DNA of 41,448 bases from Accumulibacter sp. (GCF_023806625.1 NZ_JAMTDX010000012.1:1-41448), one strand, 5' to 3'; positions 1 through 9,053 are shown, counted from the first letter of the stretch. Program-made: numbers and translations. Notes: generated by a model from the letters alone, not told the origin.

Positions 1-42
1 ATTCTCGTCGGGGCGACGCGCGCATGGAAGAACGCCGGCTGG

Positions 43-168
43 TTACCGGTTACGCCCCAGCGTCCAGTCGCGCATTGCGATCAGCGATGAGCGCCAGGCG
101 CGTTGCTGTCGACCGTGCTCGCCTGCACCGGCGCGCTCGGACGCTCGCTGCTGCTCTTTCCAGGTCAT
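43..168 (-). CDS. Possible small ORF coupled to the RHS-type gene
   Basis: A 41-codon ORF whose ATG overlaps the TGA of the upstream RHS-type gene in an ATGA arrangement, ending at a TAA at 43-45. The product would be basic and hydrophilic, with no signal peptide, membrane segment or motif I recognise. Only the overlap argues for it, and high GC makes chance ORFs of this size common. It could equally be the untranslated 3' end of the operon. Bases 1-42 hold nothing I can identify. Confidence 0.2.
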   Translation of the reverse strand: MTWKEQQRASERAGAGEHGRQQRAWRSSLIAMRDWTLGRNR

Positions 169-3100
169 ACGCGTGCCGCCCGTTTCGTCAGTCCGGGATT
201 TGTCCGCGGGGCTGGGGTCTTGGTGGCCGCCGCGACTGCCGGGCGGGGAGCGGCGACGCGCGCCAGGCGGCCGGACTCGTCGTAGGAGTAGGCAAGCGTG
301 CGCCGCGAGGCGCTCGGGTCGTCGCCGCCGCCTACTTCGGCGCGCGCGACCCGCGGCCGTCCCTGGGCGTCGAGTTCATATTCGAGGGTCACGGTCTGCT
401 TGCCGAGGGTGATCGCGCGCACCAGGCGGTCCTCGACATTGGGCACGGTGGCGCGATGGATTCCCGCCGTGTCGAACACCAGTTCATGACCGCTCGTATC
501 CAGCAGGCGGAATGATCCATTCGTGAGGAGGGCGGCGAACTTCGTGCGACCTCCCGTTTTGGCCTCGGGCTCGTAGCCGATGATCCGCCCCTTGTCGCTG
601 AAACGCAGGATCTCGTCCTTACCCGAGCCGCCCTTCAGCCGCAGGCGTGCAGGCAGCCTTGCGCCGCCGAAAGAGACTTTGTCCTCCGAGACGGGTTCGA
701 GCCGCAAGCCACTTTCCCCGCCGGCCTGCACTGGACCCGAAAGGTAGTCGAAGTGGATTCGGTACTCCTCCGGGAGAATCATGTCGGTGAGGACGCCCGC
801 TGGGTCGAACCAGAACTCGCTGCCCAGCTTGTCCGCCAGTCGGAACGAGCCATTCGACATGACAAACAGCCCGACGTGCTCGCTCCCCGCGAGGGCATCC
901 GGAACATAGCCGGCGATGGCGTAGCGGTCGGTACTGAAGGTCAGCGTTTCATGGCGCCCCGTCAGGCGGTTTTCGACGACCATGCGTTTTGGCAGCCGGG
1001 CGTTGCGGAAGCTCACCTTCTCGTCGTCGGCGGGGCGAACGCGGTAAGGCACGAGTACCCGCCAGCCGGCGCCGAACTCTCCCACGGACTCGGCGGGATC
1101 GAAGGAGCGCACGAGTTCCAGCCCCGGCGTGTTGCCACGGTGCAGCGCGAGGTCGGTCTGGAAGCGGAGGCCGCGGCGGCTCTCGCCACCCGTCAGCAGT
1201 TGGTCGGGGAGGATTGTGTAGGACTCGCTCGTCGCGTTCGCTGCCGGCCTGCCGGCAGGATCTTGTGTCGTGCTGGTGGCGGAGCGATCGGCGCGCGTGG
1301 GGCTGGGGGCTGTGCTACGCGATGCCGCTTCGGCCAGCGCCTGGGCCATGCCCGCGTCGGCGACGTAACGCGCCCGTGGCGCCAGGTCGACGCCACCCTC
1401 GATGGTCACACCCTCGTGCTGGCGTGACCCTTTGGCCAGAGCGTCGACGGTCCCCGGCGAATCCTCGGTGAGGACGAGGTCCTTGTTCGCCAGCAGGAAC
1501 CAGAGCAGGGGGATCTTGCGCTCCTTGAGGTAGGTGGCGAGACCGACCAGCTTGGCGTACTCGAACAGTTCGTCGTACACAGGGTAGCGTTTGGCGATTT
1601 GCGCATAGGCCTTGCTATAGAACGCCGCGAAGGCGCGATCGGCGGGGGCCGACCGGCCGCTGCCACCGGCCCCGATGAACTCGGTATGGAGACGCATGTG
1701 CCCGCTGTCGAACAGCAGCGAGCTGCCATCCCGGCGGAACACCATGTTCTCGGGCACGAACCAGAAGCGCCGGCTCGCCCCAATGAGTGGCATGCCATGC
1801 CGCGCGGTGAGCTGATCGACGTCCTGGAAGCCCGGCACCTCGAGTGGATGGGTGCCTACGGCGGCCTGTTTCATACGGTAGTCGGCGTCGCGCATGACAC
1901 GGGCGAGATCGGTGTTGATCACGTTACCGATATAACGGACCAGATGCTTGCTGACGCCACGGCCGATCGGGTCGATCGACACGCCCGGGGCCTGCTTCGA
2001 GAAGTAGACCGCCCACAGGGCGGTGATGAAGCGGCGGTAGGCATCGGGCGCGAGGCGCGCGGTGGCGCCGTCGACGATCAGCCCGAAGCCGCCGTCGGAG
2101 AGGTCCGGAGCGGCGTTGGCAGCGCCCTGAATGGCGGCGGGACCGGCGAGCATGACGCCCCCCACATGCGTAGAGATAGCCTGAGAGGGCAGACGGTCAC
2201 GGATCCCGATGCTTGGCTGGGGCAGCGGTCCGAGGGTCGGTGGCGCCGACTGCCAGCGCGGCGCTTGCGTGCCATTCGCCGTCGGGGCCAGCCACGTCCG
2301 GGTGATGTAGGTGCCGCCGGCGGAGCCGGCCCCAGGCCGCGCTGGGACGATCGCAGCTTCGTTCAGATCGAACTGGGGCCCGAGGCCTTCGACCCTGGCG
2401 ACCGAGACCGGAAGCTTCCAGGTCAGCGTTCCCGGCGACGGTCGCGTACGCAGGACGACTTCGCGCAGAGCAGTCGCGTCACCGTCACGCAGGCGAATCG
2501 CCGCCGCCTGGAGTTCGATGCCGCCGTCCACATCGAGGATCTTTGCTCCACCCTTGGTGGAGACCTCGGCTCGCTGTCGCAACAACGGATAGGTGGTCGG
2601 CGTGTCGACCGGCGGGACCCGATAGGTCTTGAGCCAGTAGCTCATGTCCGGCAGCGCGGCCTGCGACTCCAGTCCCTTGGCCAGCACAACAAATCCGTAG
2701 AGTGGGTTCAACCTGGCGACCTCGCGGTGGTAGGCTCCGACATCTGCGAGCTTAGCCGAAAGGGCTTCCGCAAAGCGGTCGCCCATCCTGTCGCGAAAGC
2801 CGGCGGTCGGCGGCTGGCCATTGACGCTCATGACCTCGGTCTGTACCCCGACTCGCAGGCTGTGCACGACGATCACACCCTTGCCGACCAGGACGCGGTT
2901 GCTGTCGGGCGGCCGGAACCAGAAACGCGAGCCGACATGCTCTTCCAGCGCGCCGCTTCGAGCCGCCTCGGCGCACAAGTCGAAGTACGAGCGCACACCC
3001 CAGATCTCCGCGGAGAGAAGTCTCAGTCCGAGTTTCTTGAGGACGACGTCGGCATCGAGCAGGGTTTTTCCGAAGGCGCTCCTGGCGAGTTCGTCGCCGC

Positions 3101-3473
3101 CATCGAAGCGCACCTTCTGCTGCCCGGTCGTGGCGGTCTCCGCGGTTCTGTCGATGCTGACCAATGGCCACGCGTGATGGACGAGGCGGGCACGCAGCGC
3201 GACGACGAGGTCGTCGAGCGAGACCGGCGGTTTGCCCGCTTCACGCCCGCCCATCAGGATCACATCTGCCGAACTCTCGTCGACCACGCCGCCGATCACT
3301 CGGGTCATTCCGCCGAGGCGTTTGATCGTCTCGCCGCCGCTGTTGCCCGCCTTGAGCTGCCGTTCGGCCTCGCGCAGCGAAAAGGCAATGATGTCCTCGG
3401 CGCCCGCGGTGGGGCACAGCAGCGCCAGCAGCGGGCACAGAAGAGCAACCAGGAAGGGAATTCTCGGGATCAT
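165..3473 (-). CDS. Exported 1102-residue protein with C-terminal RHS/YD-type repeats
   Basis: The start at 3473 follows a GGAGG ribosome site. Residues 1-25 form a signal peptide (hydrophobic LVALLCPLLALLC core, cleavage near TAGA/ED), so the protein acts outside the cytoplasm. The first roughly 700 residues match no family I can name with certainty. From about residue 770 the sequence is RHS-like: a segment with LELVRSFDP and FGAGWRV, as at the start of RHS cores, and near the end a YD motif (AYSYDESGRL). Two neighbouring blocks of about 125 residues resemble each other: both have a KVSF..ARLP start, a middle LxNGSFRLxD and an xFDxAG end. RHS proteins usually form shells around toxins or bind surfaces. 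Here only a short YD region is present and no toxin tip is visible, so a structural or binding role is more likely. It is the last large gene of the minus-strand operon with the ExbB/ExbD-like genes. Confidence 0.75.
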   Translation of the reverse strand: MIPRIPFLVALLCPLLALLCPTAGAEDIIAFSLREAERQLKAGNSGGETIKRLGGMTRVIGGVVDESSADVILMGGREAGKPPVSLDDLVVALRARLVHHAWPLVSIDRTAETATTGQQKVRFDGGDELARSAFGKTLLDADVVLKKLGLRLLSAEIWGVRSYFDLCAEAARSGALEEHVGSRFWFRPPDSNRVLVGKGVIVVHSLRVGVQTEVMSVNGQPPTAGFRDRMGDRFAEALSAKLADVGAYHREVARLNPLYGFVVLAKGLESQAALPDMSYWLKTYRVPPVDTPTTYPLLRQRAEVSTKGGAKILDVDGGIELQAAAIRLRDGDATALREVVLRTRPSPGTLTWKLPVSVARVEGLGPQFDLNEAAIVPARPGAGSAGGTYITRTWLAPTANGTQAPRWQSAPPTLGPLPQPSIGIRDRLPSQAISTHVGGVMLAGPAAIQGAANAAPDLSDGGFGLIVDGATARLAPDAYRRFITALWAVYFSKQAPGVSIDPIGRGVSKHLVRYIGNVINTDLARVMRDADYRMKQAAVGTHPLEVPGFQDVDQLTARHGMPLIGASRRFWFVPENMVFRRDGSSLLFDSGHMRLHTEFIGAGGSGRSAPADRAFAAFYSKAYAQIAKRYPVYDELFEYAKLVGLATYLKERKIPLLWFLLANKDLVLTEDSPGTVDALAKGSRQHEGVTIEGGVDLAPRARYVADAGMAQALAEAASRSTAPSPTRADRSATSTTQDPAGRPAANATSESYTILPDQLLTGGESRRGLRFQTDLALHRGNTPGLELVRSFDPAESVGEFGAGWRVLVPYRVRPADDEKVSFRNARLPKRMVVENRLTGRHETLTFSTDRYAIAGYVPDALAGSEHVGLFVMSNGSFRLADKLGSEFWFDPAGVLTDMILPEEYRIHFDYLSGPVQAGGESGLRLEPVSEDKVSFGGARLPARLRLKGGSGKDEILRFSDKGRIIGYEPEAKTGGRTKFAALLTNGSFRLLDTSGHELVFDTAGIHRATVPNVEDRLVRAITLGKQTVTLEYELDAQGRPRVARAEVGGGDDPSASRRTLAYSYDESGRLARVAAPRPAVAAATKTPAPRTNPGLTKRAARV

Positions 3474-3512
3474 GTCAGTGGCCTCCGTGCAGGAAACTGG
3501 CGAGGAGTCGCG

Positions 3513-4928
3513 CTACCGGCTTGGGCTCCCAGCGGCTCGATAGAGCAGCCCGAACTGGGCCACGACCGGGAAGTCGCCGAGAGAGACGATGGTCGAGTCC
3601 TGATCCGTGTCTGCGCCGCCGACCTCGCGAGCTGCGTTTGGTCCCGTAAGCGACGCGGCCGCGGCGTGGCGTGCCTCGAGCTGGCGAACGAGCTGCTGCG
3701 CCAAAGGGCTCCCCGAGAAACCCATCGTCGTGTTTACGGACGCCCCTGTCTCCGTGCCGCGCGCGCCGGTGAGCTTGCCGACGTTTGCCGGCGGTGAGGT
3801 TCCAGTAGACACTGGCACGTGTACCGCCAATAGACCGGATACCCCCGCGAGCGCCTCCACGAACAAGCGGCCTGCTCCCTTTGCCGACGATCTTTCGCTC
3901 TCAAGTCGCACCTCTCGATCGATTCGCATGCCCAGATCGGGTCTGGCCTTGCCAATCGCATCGATTTGCCGCATGGCGCCATCCCTGAGCTCGGGGTGCT
4001 GGGCAACCAGCGATATGACGTCGCGCATCTTGCCCACGTTGCCGCCAGCGACGTCGGCCAGCATCGTGTGCAGGGTTGTTCCGGGATCACCCTTGAACGC
4101 TGCGACTCTGGTCTTCTCTCGTTCCTGCAAGGCAGCGAGGGCGTTCCTCGCTTCTTCCCCGAGCAGTCGCGCGCGGCACTCCGTGCCCCCACCGGAGGCC
4201 TTGAGCTCCTGGTCCGCTGCCCTGTCCTTCAGCACCGCCTTCGCCGAAGCGCGACCCGCCTCGGCCAGCGCGAAATTCGGCGAATGCTTCAGTGCCTGAT
4301 CGTAGGCGGTGATGGCACTGCGCGGGTCGAGGCCGCGCAGCAGGGTGACGACGCCCCGGTTGGCGTAGGCGTCGGCGAAGTCGCGCCGGGCGCGCGCGGC
4401 AGCGTCGAGATCGACGACCGCCGCGTCCCACTGCCGCGTCCGCGCCAAACTCACTCCGCGAGCGTTGAGGAGTAGGGCATTGCGACGGTCACGCTCGAGA
4501 CCCTTGGTGAACGCCTCGATTGCCTCGGTCCACCGTGCCCGGCGCGCCAGAGCGTCGCCCCGGAAGTACCAGGCCAGTGCCTGGCTGCCGTGCGCGGACA
4601 GCAGCGCTGCCGTCCAGCGGTCCCAGGCCTCGATCGTCGCCTGGTCGGCGCTGACGAAAGTGCAGGCAGATTCGTCGTTCTGGTTCTGTGCCAGGAGAGC
4701 GTGTCCCCTGACGAGGCGGACCACGGAGTCGCTGCTGGCAGCCGCCGCGGTTTGCGTGGCGACGGCTGCCCAGTCGCCACGCAACAGTGCCTCCTCGGTC
4801 TGCGGTGTGATACCCGGCCCGGCACGCAGCGACGCACTGCAGGCAAGGCCGACTGCCAGCAGGAGGGCGCGCAGCGTATGGAGCCCGACCAGGCGCCCGG
4901 TCCGGAATATTCGATGTTCGTTGCACAT
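3513..4928 (-). CDS. Exported TPR-repeat protein
   Basis: A 471-residue product. The start at 4928 is chosen because an AAGGAG site (complement at 4938-4943) sits eight bases upstream. An in-frame ATG 36 bases earlier has no such site. An N-terminal signal peptide (LHTLRALLLAVGLACSASL, likely cut after LRA) sends it to the periplasm. Its cysteine is a poor lipobox, so lipidation is uncertain. Residues about 115-235 contain tandem TPR helices (AWYFRGDALARRARWTEAIEA, then LNARGVSLARTRQWDAAVVD, then AYANRGVVTLLRG). The C-terminal half is low in aromatics and rich in A, G and S. TPRs bind partner proteins, and the position between the ExbB-like and RHS-type genes suggests a periplasmic scaffold of the same complex. 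The gaps to its neighbours are about 60 and 40 bases, consistent with one operon. Confidence 0.8.
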   Translation of the reverse strand: MCNEHRIFRTGRLVGLHTLRALLLAVGLACSASLRAGPGITPQTEEALLRGDWAAVATQTAAAASSDSVVRLVRGHALLAQNQNDESACTFVSADQATIEAWDRWTAALLSAHGSQALAWYFRGDALARRARWTEAIEAFTKGLERDRRNALLLNARGVSLARTRQWDAAVVDLDAAARARRDFADAYANRGVVTLLRGLDPRSAITAYDQALKHSPNFALAEAGRASAKAVLKDRAADQELKASGGGTECRARLLGEEARNALAALQEREKTRVAAFKGDPGTTLHTMLADVAGGNVGKMRDVISLVAQHPELRDGAMRQIDAIGKARPDLGMRIDREVRLESERSSAKGAGRLFVEALAGVSGLLAVHVPVSTGTSPPANVGKLTGARGTETGASVNTTMGFSGSPLAQQLVRQLEARHAAAASLTGPNAAREVGGADTDQDSTIVSLGDFPVVAQFGLLYRAAGSPSR

Positions 4929-4988
4929 GGTGGATATCTCCTTGAAGGGTGTGGCCAGCGCCACTCAGGGGCCCGGGCTAGTCGCTTG

Positions 4989-6800
4989 TCAGCCGGCGTG
5001 CTGCGCAGGCATCTGCACCGGTACGGCGGTGAGAACGAAGGGCTGCTGGAACCGCTCCAGCACGGGACCAATCTTCTCGAGACCCTGGCCGACTTCGCTC
5101 AAGGCTTCGTTGAGTCGCAGTTCGCGCAGGGACTGGATGCCCTCCTGGACCGCGGTGTGGCAGGCAGCGAGGGCAAGGGTCGCTTCGGTGAGGTTCTTGA
5201 TGGTGGTTGCTGCCGACTGCGTTTCGCGGCACTGGGTGGCAACCTGATCGGCGACGTTGTCGAGAGCCGGCCCGATATGCATCTCCTGCACTGCGGCGAT
5301 CGACTCACGCACGCTGCCAGCCAGCGCAGTGGCACTCGCGCCCGCCTCGCGCAAGGCATCGACCTGAGCATTCAACGCCTCCGGCAGCGTGTAGCTGATC
5401 TCTGCCAAGGTGGATGTTTGCGTGGCGATCCCCGCCGCCAGGGTGGCAAGCATGGCGCGCAGCTCGTCGGTCTGCCCCGCGACCGTGCGCAGCACGGCCT
5501 CGGACTCCGCCACCAACCTGATGGTGGCGTCCGCCATGTGCTGTGCGGCACGCTCGCCGGACTGCGCGACCTCGGCCGCGGCCGCTGTCAGTTCGCGGCG
5601 CAGCAAGGCAGCGCCAATCTCGACAGCCGTCTCACGCACGTGGCGGTCGTTCGCCAGCAGTTGGGTGACTTCCTCACCAGTGCGGGAAAAGATCTGCCCC
5701 ATGAACCGCGCACCATTGCGCATCTCCTGCCGTAAGGCCGCGAGGAATCCGTCGCCACCGAAGGCAGGCATCGTGGGTAGCGGCACCGGATGGGCGCGCT
5801 GCAGCGCCGGCAGGATGCGCTCCGAAATGCAGCCTTGCAGCCTGGTGAGGAAGGACTCCTCACGCGCCTGCACAGCCGAAGTGAGGAACATCAGGACCAG
5901 CGCTGTGGCCAGACCGAGCAGGGTGATGAGGAAGGCGAACGACAGTCCGCCGGTGACGCCGACGAGGTTGCGCTTGACCACGACGATGTCGTCGACGCTG
6001 CCGCCGAGGAAGTCGGCAAAGCCACCGACCGCTGCGGCGATGCCGATCACCGTGCCGATCAGTCCGAGCACCGGCAGCGCCCAGACGATCGTTCGCGGCA
6101 GGCTGTACGCGGCCTGCAGGTTCTCGGCGTCGGCGACGACGTGATGCTGGAGGGCCAGGTCGGCTTCGGCCAGACCGGGGCTCAGCAGCCACTGGCCGAC
6201 GACTGACTGCACGCGGCGCAGCAAGGGACTCGCCTGGCTCACCGGGGCTTCGAGCCAACTCGCGACGGCGGCGGGTCCGTGCGCCTCGATCGCCTGGGCG
6301 ATGGTCAGCGACAGCCGGTCGTGAGCGATCCGGCTGCCTGCCCGCAGGCGTTGCGCGCGCAGGAGGACGAGAACACAACCTACTAAGAACAGCGACACGA
6401 TGGCCAGCGGAATCAGCGTCGCCGCGCTCGATGGATCGAAAATCCTTTCCAGAACGCTGCCGGACGGAGACAGGTGGTAAGCGGCGAACGACGTGACGAC
6501 GCCAAGGCCGAGGCCGGCGACGGTCCCGACGATCCTGCTCGACCGCTCGGAAAGCAACAGGAAGGCGGGAACCGGCGGCAGCTCCGGCAGCGCTGGAACG
6601 GCCGCTTCCGTCGGCTCGTCTTCGGGCTCCGCGGCGGCTTCATCCCGCTGTTGGCCGGTGTTCCCGGCGGAAACGAAAGCAGTGCTGGCTGCGGCGGTAG
6701 CGCGGGTGGGCGCGGGTTGGGCAACGGCTTCGGGCGCAGTGACCGGCATGGGACCGTTCGCGGCGTAAGCGAGGGTGGGCAGGGGGATGGGCTCGGACAT
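4989..6800 (-). CDS. MotA/TolQ/ExbB-type proton channel protein with long cytoplasmic tail
   Basis: A 603-residue inner-membrane protein; the start has an AGGAG site upstream. After a Pro/Ala-rich N-terminus there are four predicted membrane helices at about residues 88-110, 126-147, 238-262 and 281-307. The third (LPVLGLIGTVIGI) and fourth (GVTGGLSFAFLITLLGLA) match the conserved core of the MotA/TolQ/ExbB family. Residues 310-603 form a long, mostly helical and probably coiled tail rich in Ala, Glu and Thr. ExbB and TolQ lack such a tail, whereas ZorA of the Zorya defence system has one. In this family a pentamer surrounds an ExbD/TolR/MotB-like dimer and uses proton flow to drive movement. 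Two ExbD-like proteins are encoded directly upstream, so this is probably the stator of a small envelope motor. No TonB gene or iron-transport gene is present. Confidence 0.85.
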   Translation of the reverse strand: MSEPIPLPTLAYAANGPMPVTAPEAVAQPAPTRATAAASTAFVSAGNTGQQRDEAAAEPEDEPTEAAVPALPELPPVPAFLLLSERSSRIVGTVAGLGLGVVTSFAAYHLSPSGSVLERIFDPSSAATLIPLAIVSLFLVGCVLVLLRAQRLRAGSRIAHDRLSLTIAQAIEAHGPAAVASWLEAPVSQASPLLRRVQSVVGQWLLSPGLAEADLALQHHVVADAENLQAAYSLPRTIVWALPVLGLIGTVIGIAAAVGGFADFLGGSVDDIVVVKRNLVGVTGGLSFAFLITLLGLATALVLMFLTSAVQAREESFLTRLQGCISERILPALQRAHPVPLPTMPAFGGDGFLAALRQEMRNGARFMGQIFSRTGEEVTQLLANDRHVRETAVEIGAALLRRELTAAAAEVAQSGERAAQHMADATIRLVAESEAVLRTVAGQTDELRAMLATLAAGIATQTSTLAEISYTLPEALNAQVDALREAGASATALAGSVRESIAAVQEMHIGPALDNVADQVATQCRETQSAATTIKNLTEATLALAACHTAVQEGIQSLRELRLNEALSEVGQGLEKIGPVLERFQQPFVLTAVPVQMPAQHAG

Positions 6801-6989
6801 CGCAGGCTCCTGGTGGTGAAAATCGGGTTGGCAAGTCGGGTACCGCCGCGCTCCATGGGCAAGTGGGCGGAGCGCGACAGGGCTTGGGCAGAACGTTCAT
6901 CGTCCGGGTGTTCGAGGATCATCCCCGCGCGGCGTCGGCGGCGCCGGCTCGCCGCACGGGGTCGGTCGCTCGCATGATGGGCATGGACA

Positions 6990-7670
6990 TCACAGGATGT
7001 TGTCCTTGCCCGGCTGGCCCGGATCCGGGCCACGGGTGAGCGAGAAAGTGACCGCCGACCCTTCATCCGTCGGCGACCAGCCACTGCGCAGGCCGACGCT
7101 TTCCGCTCTCGCGCGCGCCGCGTTGAAGGCTTCGATGCCATCGGCGCTGACCAGAAAGCGGACGAAGAACCGGTCGCGGTCGAGTGCGCGGAAGTGCGCC
7201 AACAACCTGGATCCTGCGCCGGCCACGTCGGCGATGCTCTCGCCACCGGCGGCCAGCGGCGTGTAGGTGACGCTGACCTGGAGTCTGACGAGCGTGAAGG
7301 GTCCGAACGTCTTCGCGACCATTTGCGCCTTGCCGGTCACGGCGACACCTGAAGACTCGATCCTCTCGCCGTTGAAGCGCTTGATCCAGTTGTCGCGGTT
7401 GCTGGAGGAGCCAGGCTGGCCGACGCGTTCGATCAGCTTCTCCGCCGGCCCCGAGTCGAGCAGATAGACGCGGTCGGCGGCACAGAGGACGAACACCGGC
7501 CTGGCACTCGTCGCGCGTTCATAGGGCAGTCGCTTGGCGACGACCGCGCCCCCGGCAGCGAGCACGGTAAAGATCAGGATGAAGATCGCGATGCCGACGA
7601 CATTGGTCAGCATGTCCGCCAGCGGTACGAGGGTGAGTTCCTGGCGTGCGCGCGGAAAGACCGTTTTCAT
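6990..7670 (-). CDS. ExbD-like membrane protein, proton-carrying Asp retained
   Basis: A 226-residue protein. Its ATG at 7670 overlaps the TGA of the upstream gene (ATGA) and follows a GGGAGA site, so translation is likely coupled. Near the N-terminus is a single membrane helix (VPLADMLTNVVGIAIFILIF) followed by a periplasmic domain, the layout of ExbD/TolR. The Asp in PLADM sits where ExbD has its essential proton-carrying Asp (TPFID). The rest has no strong motif and no OmpA-type peptidoglycan-binding domain, unlike MotB or ZorB. About 190 bases separate it from the ExbB-like gene and show no clear gene. It probably forms the rotor or plug with the neighbouring ExbD-like protein. Confidence 0.8.
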   Translation of the reverse strand: MKTVFPRARQELTLVPLADMLTNVVGIAIFILIFTVLAAGGAVVAKRLPYERATSARPVFVLCAADRVYLLDSGPAEKLIERVGQPGSSSNRDNWIKRFNGERIESSGVAVTGKAQMVAKTFGPFTLVRLQVSVTYTPLAAGGESIADVAGAGSRLLAHFRALDRDRFFVRFLVSADGIEAFNAARARAESVGLRSGWSPTDEGSAVTFSLTRGPDPGQPGKDNIL

Positions 7671-8179
7671 CGCGTTTCTCCCTTCATGATCAGCTTCACC
7701 GGACGAGTCTGGGCGATCGGCTCGTAGCCGACATTGATTCCCTTGCCGCGAAAGTCGTCGGCGAAGCGATCGAAAGACTGGAAGCCGCTTGGCCGGACGG
7801 CGAACAGCGCGTAGTCGGTCGAGCGGCGGCCTTCGAGCTCGGCGATCAGGCGCGAGAAATCGGTCGTGCGGGTCCTCTTGCTCAGCGGAACCTCTCGGGA
7901 AACGCCGGCAGCGGTCTCCTCGAGCCAGGCCACGCGCGTCGGGCCGCCCTGGCCGTGGAACGTGGCGAACTGGCCGTCCCATTCGACCAGCAGCGGGGTC
8001 TTCGCGCGGACACCCTCCGCCGGCGAGACGATCCAGCCCTCGCCGGCGCCGGGGCCGAGGCTCAGCGCGGCGAAGCCGAGCGTGACCAGCAACAGCGTGC
8101 CGAGCACACACATCAGAATCGAGACATACGGGAGCAGGTCGAACTGGTCCTGCCCCGAGCTTGCAGCGGCTGTCGCCAC
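7667..8179 (-). CDS. ExbD-like membrane protein lacking the conserved Asp
   Basis: A 170-residue protein with a GTG start at 8179, supported by an AAGGAG site six bases upstream. It is the first gene of the minus-strand operon. The N-terminus reads FDLLPYVSILMCVLGTLLLV, an ExbD-type single membrane helix, but the position of the family's proton-carrying Asp is occupied by the VS of PYVS. A periplasmic domain of about 120 residues follows. It has no signal peptide and no peptidoglycan-binding domain. The second ExbD-like gene overlaps it by four bases. I infer that the two form an unequal pair inside the ExbB-like pentamer, only one of them carrying protons. Confidence 0.75.
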   Translation of the reverse strand: MATAAASSGQDQFDLLPYVSILMCVLGTLLLVTLGFAALSLGPGAGEGWIVSPAEGVRAKTPLLVEWDGQFATFHGQGGPTRVAWLEETAAGVSREVPLSKRTRTTDFSRLIAELEGRRSTDYALFAVRPSGFQSFDRFADDFRGKGINVGYEPIAQTRPVKLIMKGETR

Positions 8180-8699
8180 GGTGATCTCCTTCCTGTTTCT
8201 CTGCGTCTGCCACCCGCGCAGCGGTGGCGCCGCTGCGGACCCCTGCCGCGGGCAGACTCCAGCGGAAGGGAACGTCTGCTGCCGTGCAGCGACCGTTCAC
8301 AATTTATGGTTTGGGCTGCCGGATTTTCCGTAGCGCATCCCCGCTGGCGACTCGCCCGCAGGTTCGGCTGCTCGTGTCCCGGCCGACACGGCCCGGCTGA
8401 CGAGCACGTTGCTGTGAGCGTGACCGGGCATCCGGACAGTCGCCGCAGCGCCTGTAGGTGCCGTCGGCCGCCGGAGGGTGGGGTCCTGGCGAGCGCACGG
8501 CAGCGGCGAGAGGGCGCTGGCGCGCTCCGCCGTTGCGCCGTCCCCCCGATGCATGCCCCGGAAAACCAGGCTTCCTGACCAATAATTCGTCGGGCCCGGG
8601 TGATTGCGGTTCTTCCTCGGTCCGGGGGAAGACCAGGCGGCCTCGCTGGCTTCTGCTCGGCTCGGCGGTGAGGCCCGGCGGATTGAGACGGAGGATCTG
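8180..8699. promoter_or_regulatory. Divergent intergenic region between the two operons
   Basis: A 520-base stretch between the start of the leftward ExbD-like operon and the rightward exported-protein gene. It must hold the leftward promoter and probably a rightward one. Two AT-rich patches stand out from the GC-rich surroundings: 8297-8313 (CACAATTTATGGTTTGG) and 8577-8590 (around CCAATAATTC). The first could supply a leftward -10, the second a rightward -10 (AATAAT). Neither has a convincing -35 at the right distance. ORFs across it lack ribosome sites and coding character. The shared region makes joint control of both gene groups likely. Confidence 0.4.
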
Positions 8700-9053
8700 A
8701 TGAAGACTGTTCTGTGCTTGCTGTGGTTGGTTGGGGCTTCGTTCGCCAGTGCGGCCGGTGCCTGTTCGGCCAGCCTGACCGTGCAGCTGGAGACGTTCGG
8801 CGAGGGCGTGACGGTCGAGTTGCGCCAGGGGACTCCGGGGAGTTCGAAGGTCGTGGCCAGTCAGCAAAGCCACGGCGGTACCGTGTACTTCCCGAAGCTG
8901 TGTGCGGGTTCGTACTTCATGGCCATTGGCAACGCGGAGTCGGTGAGTGTGACTCCGGTTCGCCAGTTCGAGGACAGCCGGGCATACCAGAGTTCGATTC
9001 GTGTCGTCCGGGGGCCTGGCAACGTGACTCGCAGGGGACGCAGTTCGCTCTGA
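8700..9053 (+). CDS. Small exported protein, probable beta-sandwich
   Basis: A 117-residue product starting at 8700 behind a GGAGG site (8690-8694); the longer upstream reading lacks one. Residues 1-21 are a signal peptide (LCLLWLVGASFASAAGA). The mature part of about 95 residues has alternating strands (VTVELRQG, GTVYFPKL, GSYFMAIG, SSIRVVRG) and two cysteines that could pair in the periplasm. The pattern resembles small carboxypeptidase-regulatory or transthyretin-like folds, but I cannot assign a family. It opens the rightward gene row, so it may be a secreted or envelope component of the same system. Confidence 0.65.
   Translation: MKTVLCLLWLVGASFASAAGACSASLTVQLETFGEGVTVELRQGTPGSSKVVASQQSHGGTVYFPKLCAGSYFMAIGNAESVSVTPVRQFEDSRAYQSSIRVVRGPGNVTRRGRSSL

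Noticed and set aside
1599-3797. Long plus-strand ORF (732 codons) opposite the RHS-type gene
   Set aside because: It has no ribosome site or known domain and is rich in Arg, Gly and His; it is a GC-driven shadow of the minus-strand gene.
4989-8179. TonB-ExbB-ExbD iron-uptake system
   Set aside because: There is no TonB, receptor or siderophore gene, one ExbD lacks the key Asp, and the ExbB-like protein has a tail foreign to that role.
4989-8179. Canonical Zorya defence system
   Set aside because: The ExbD-like proteins have no OmpA-type domain and no ZorC, ZorD or ZorE-like gene is present.
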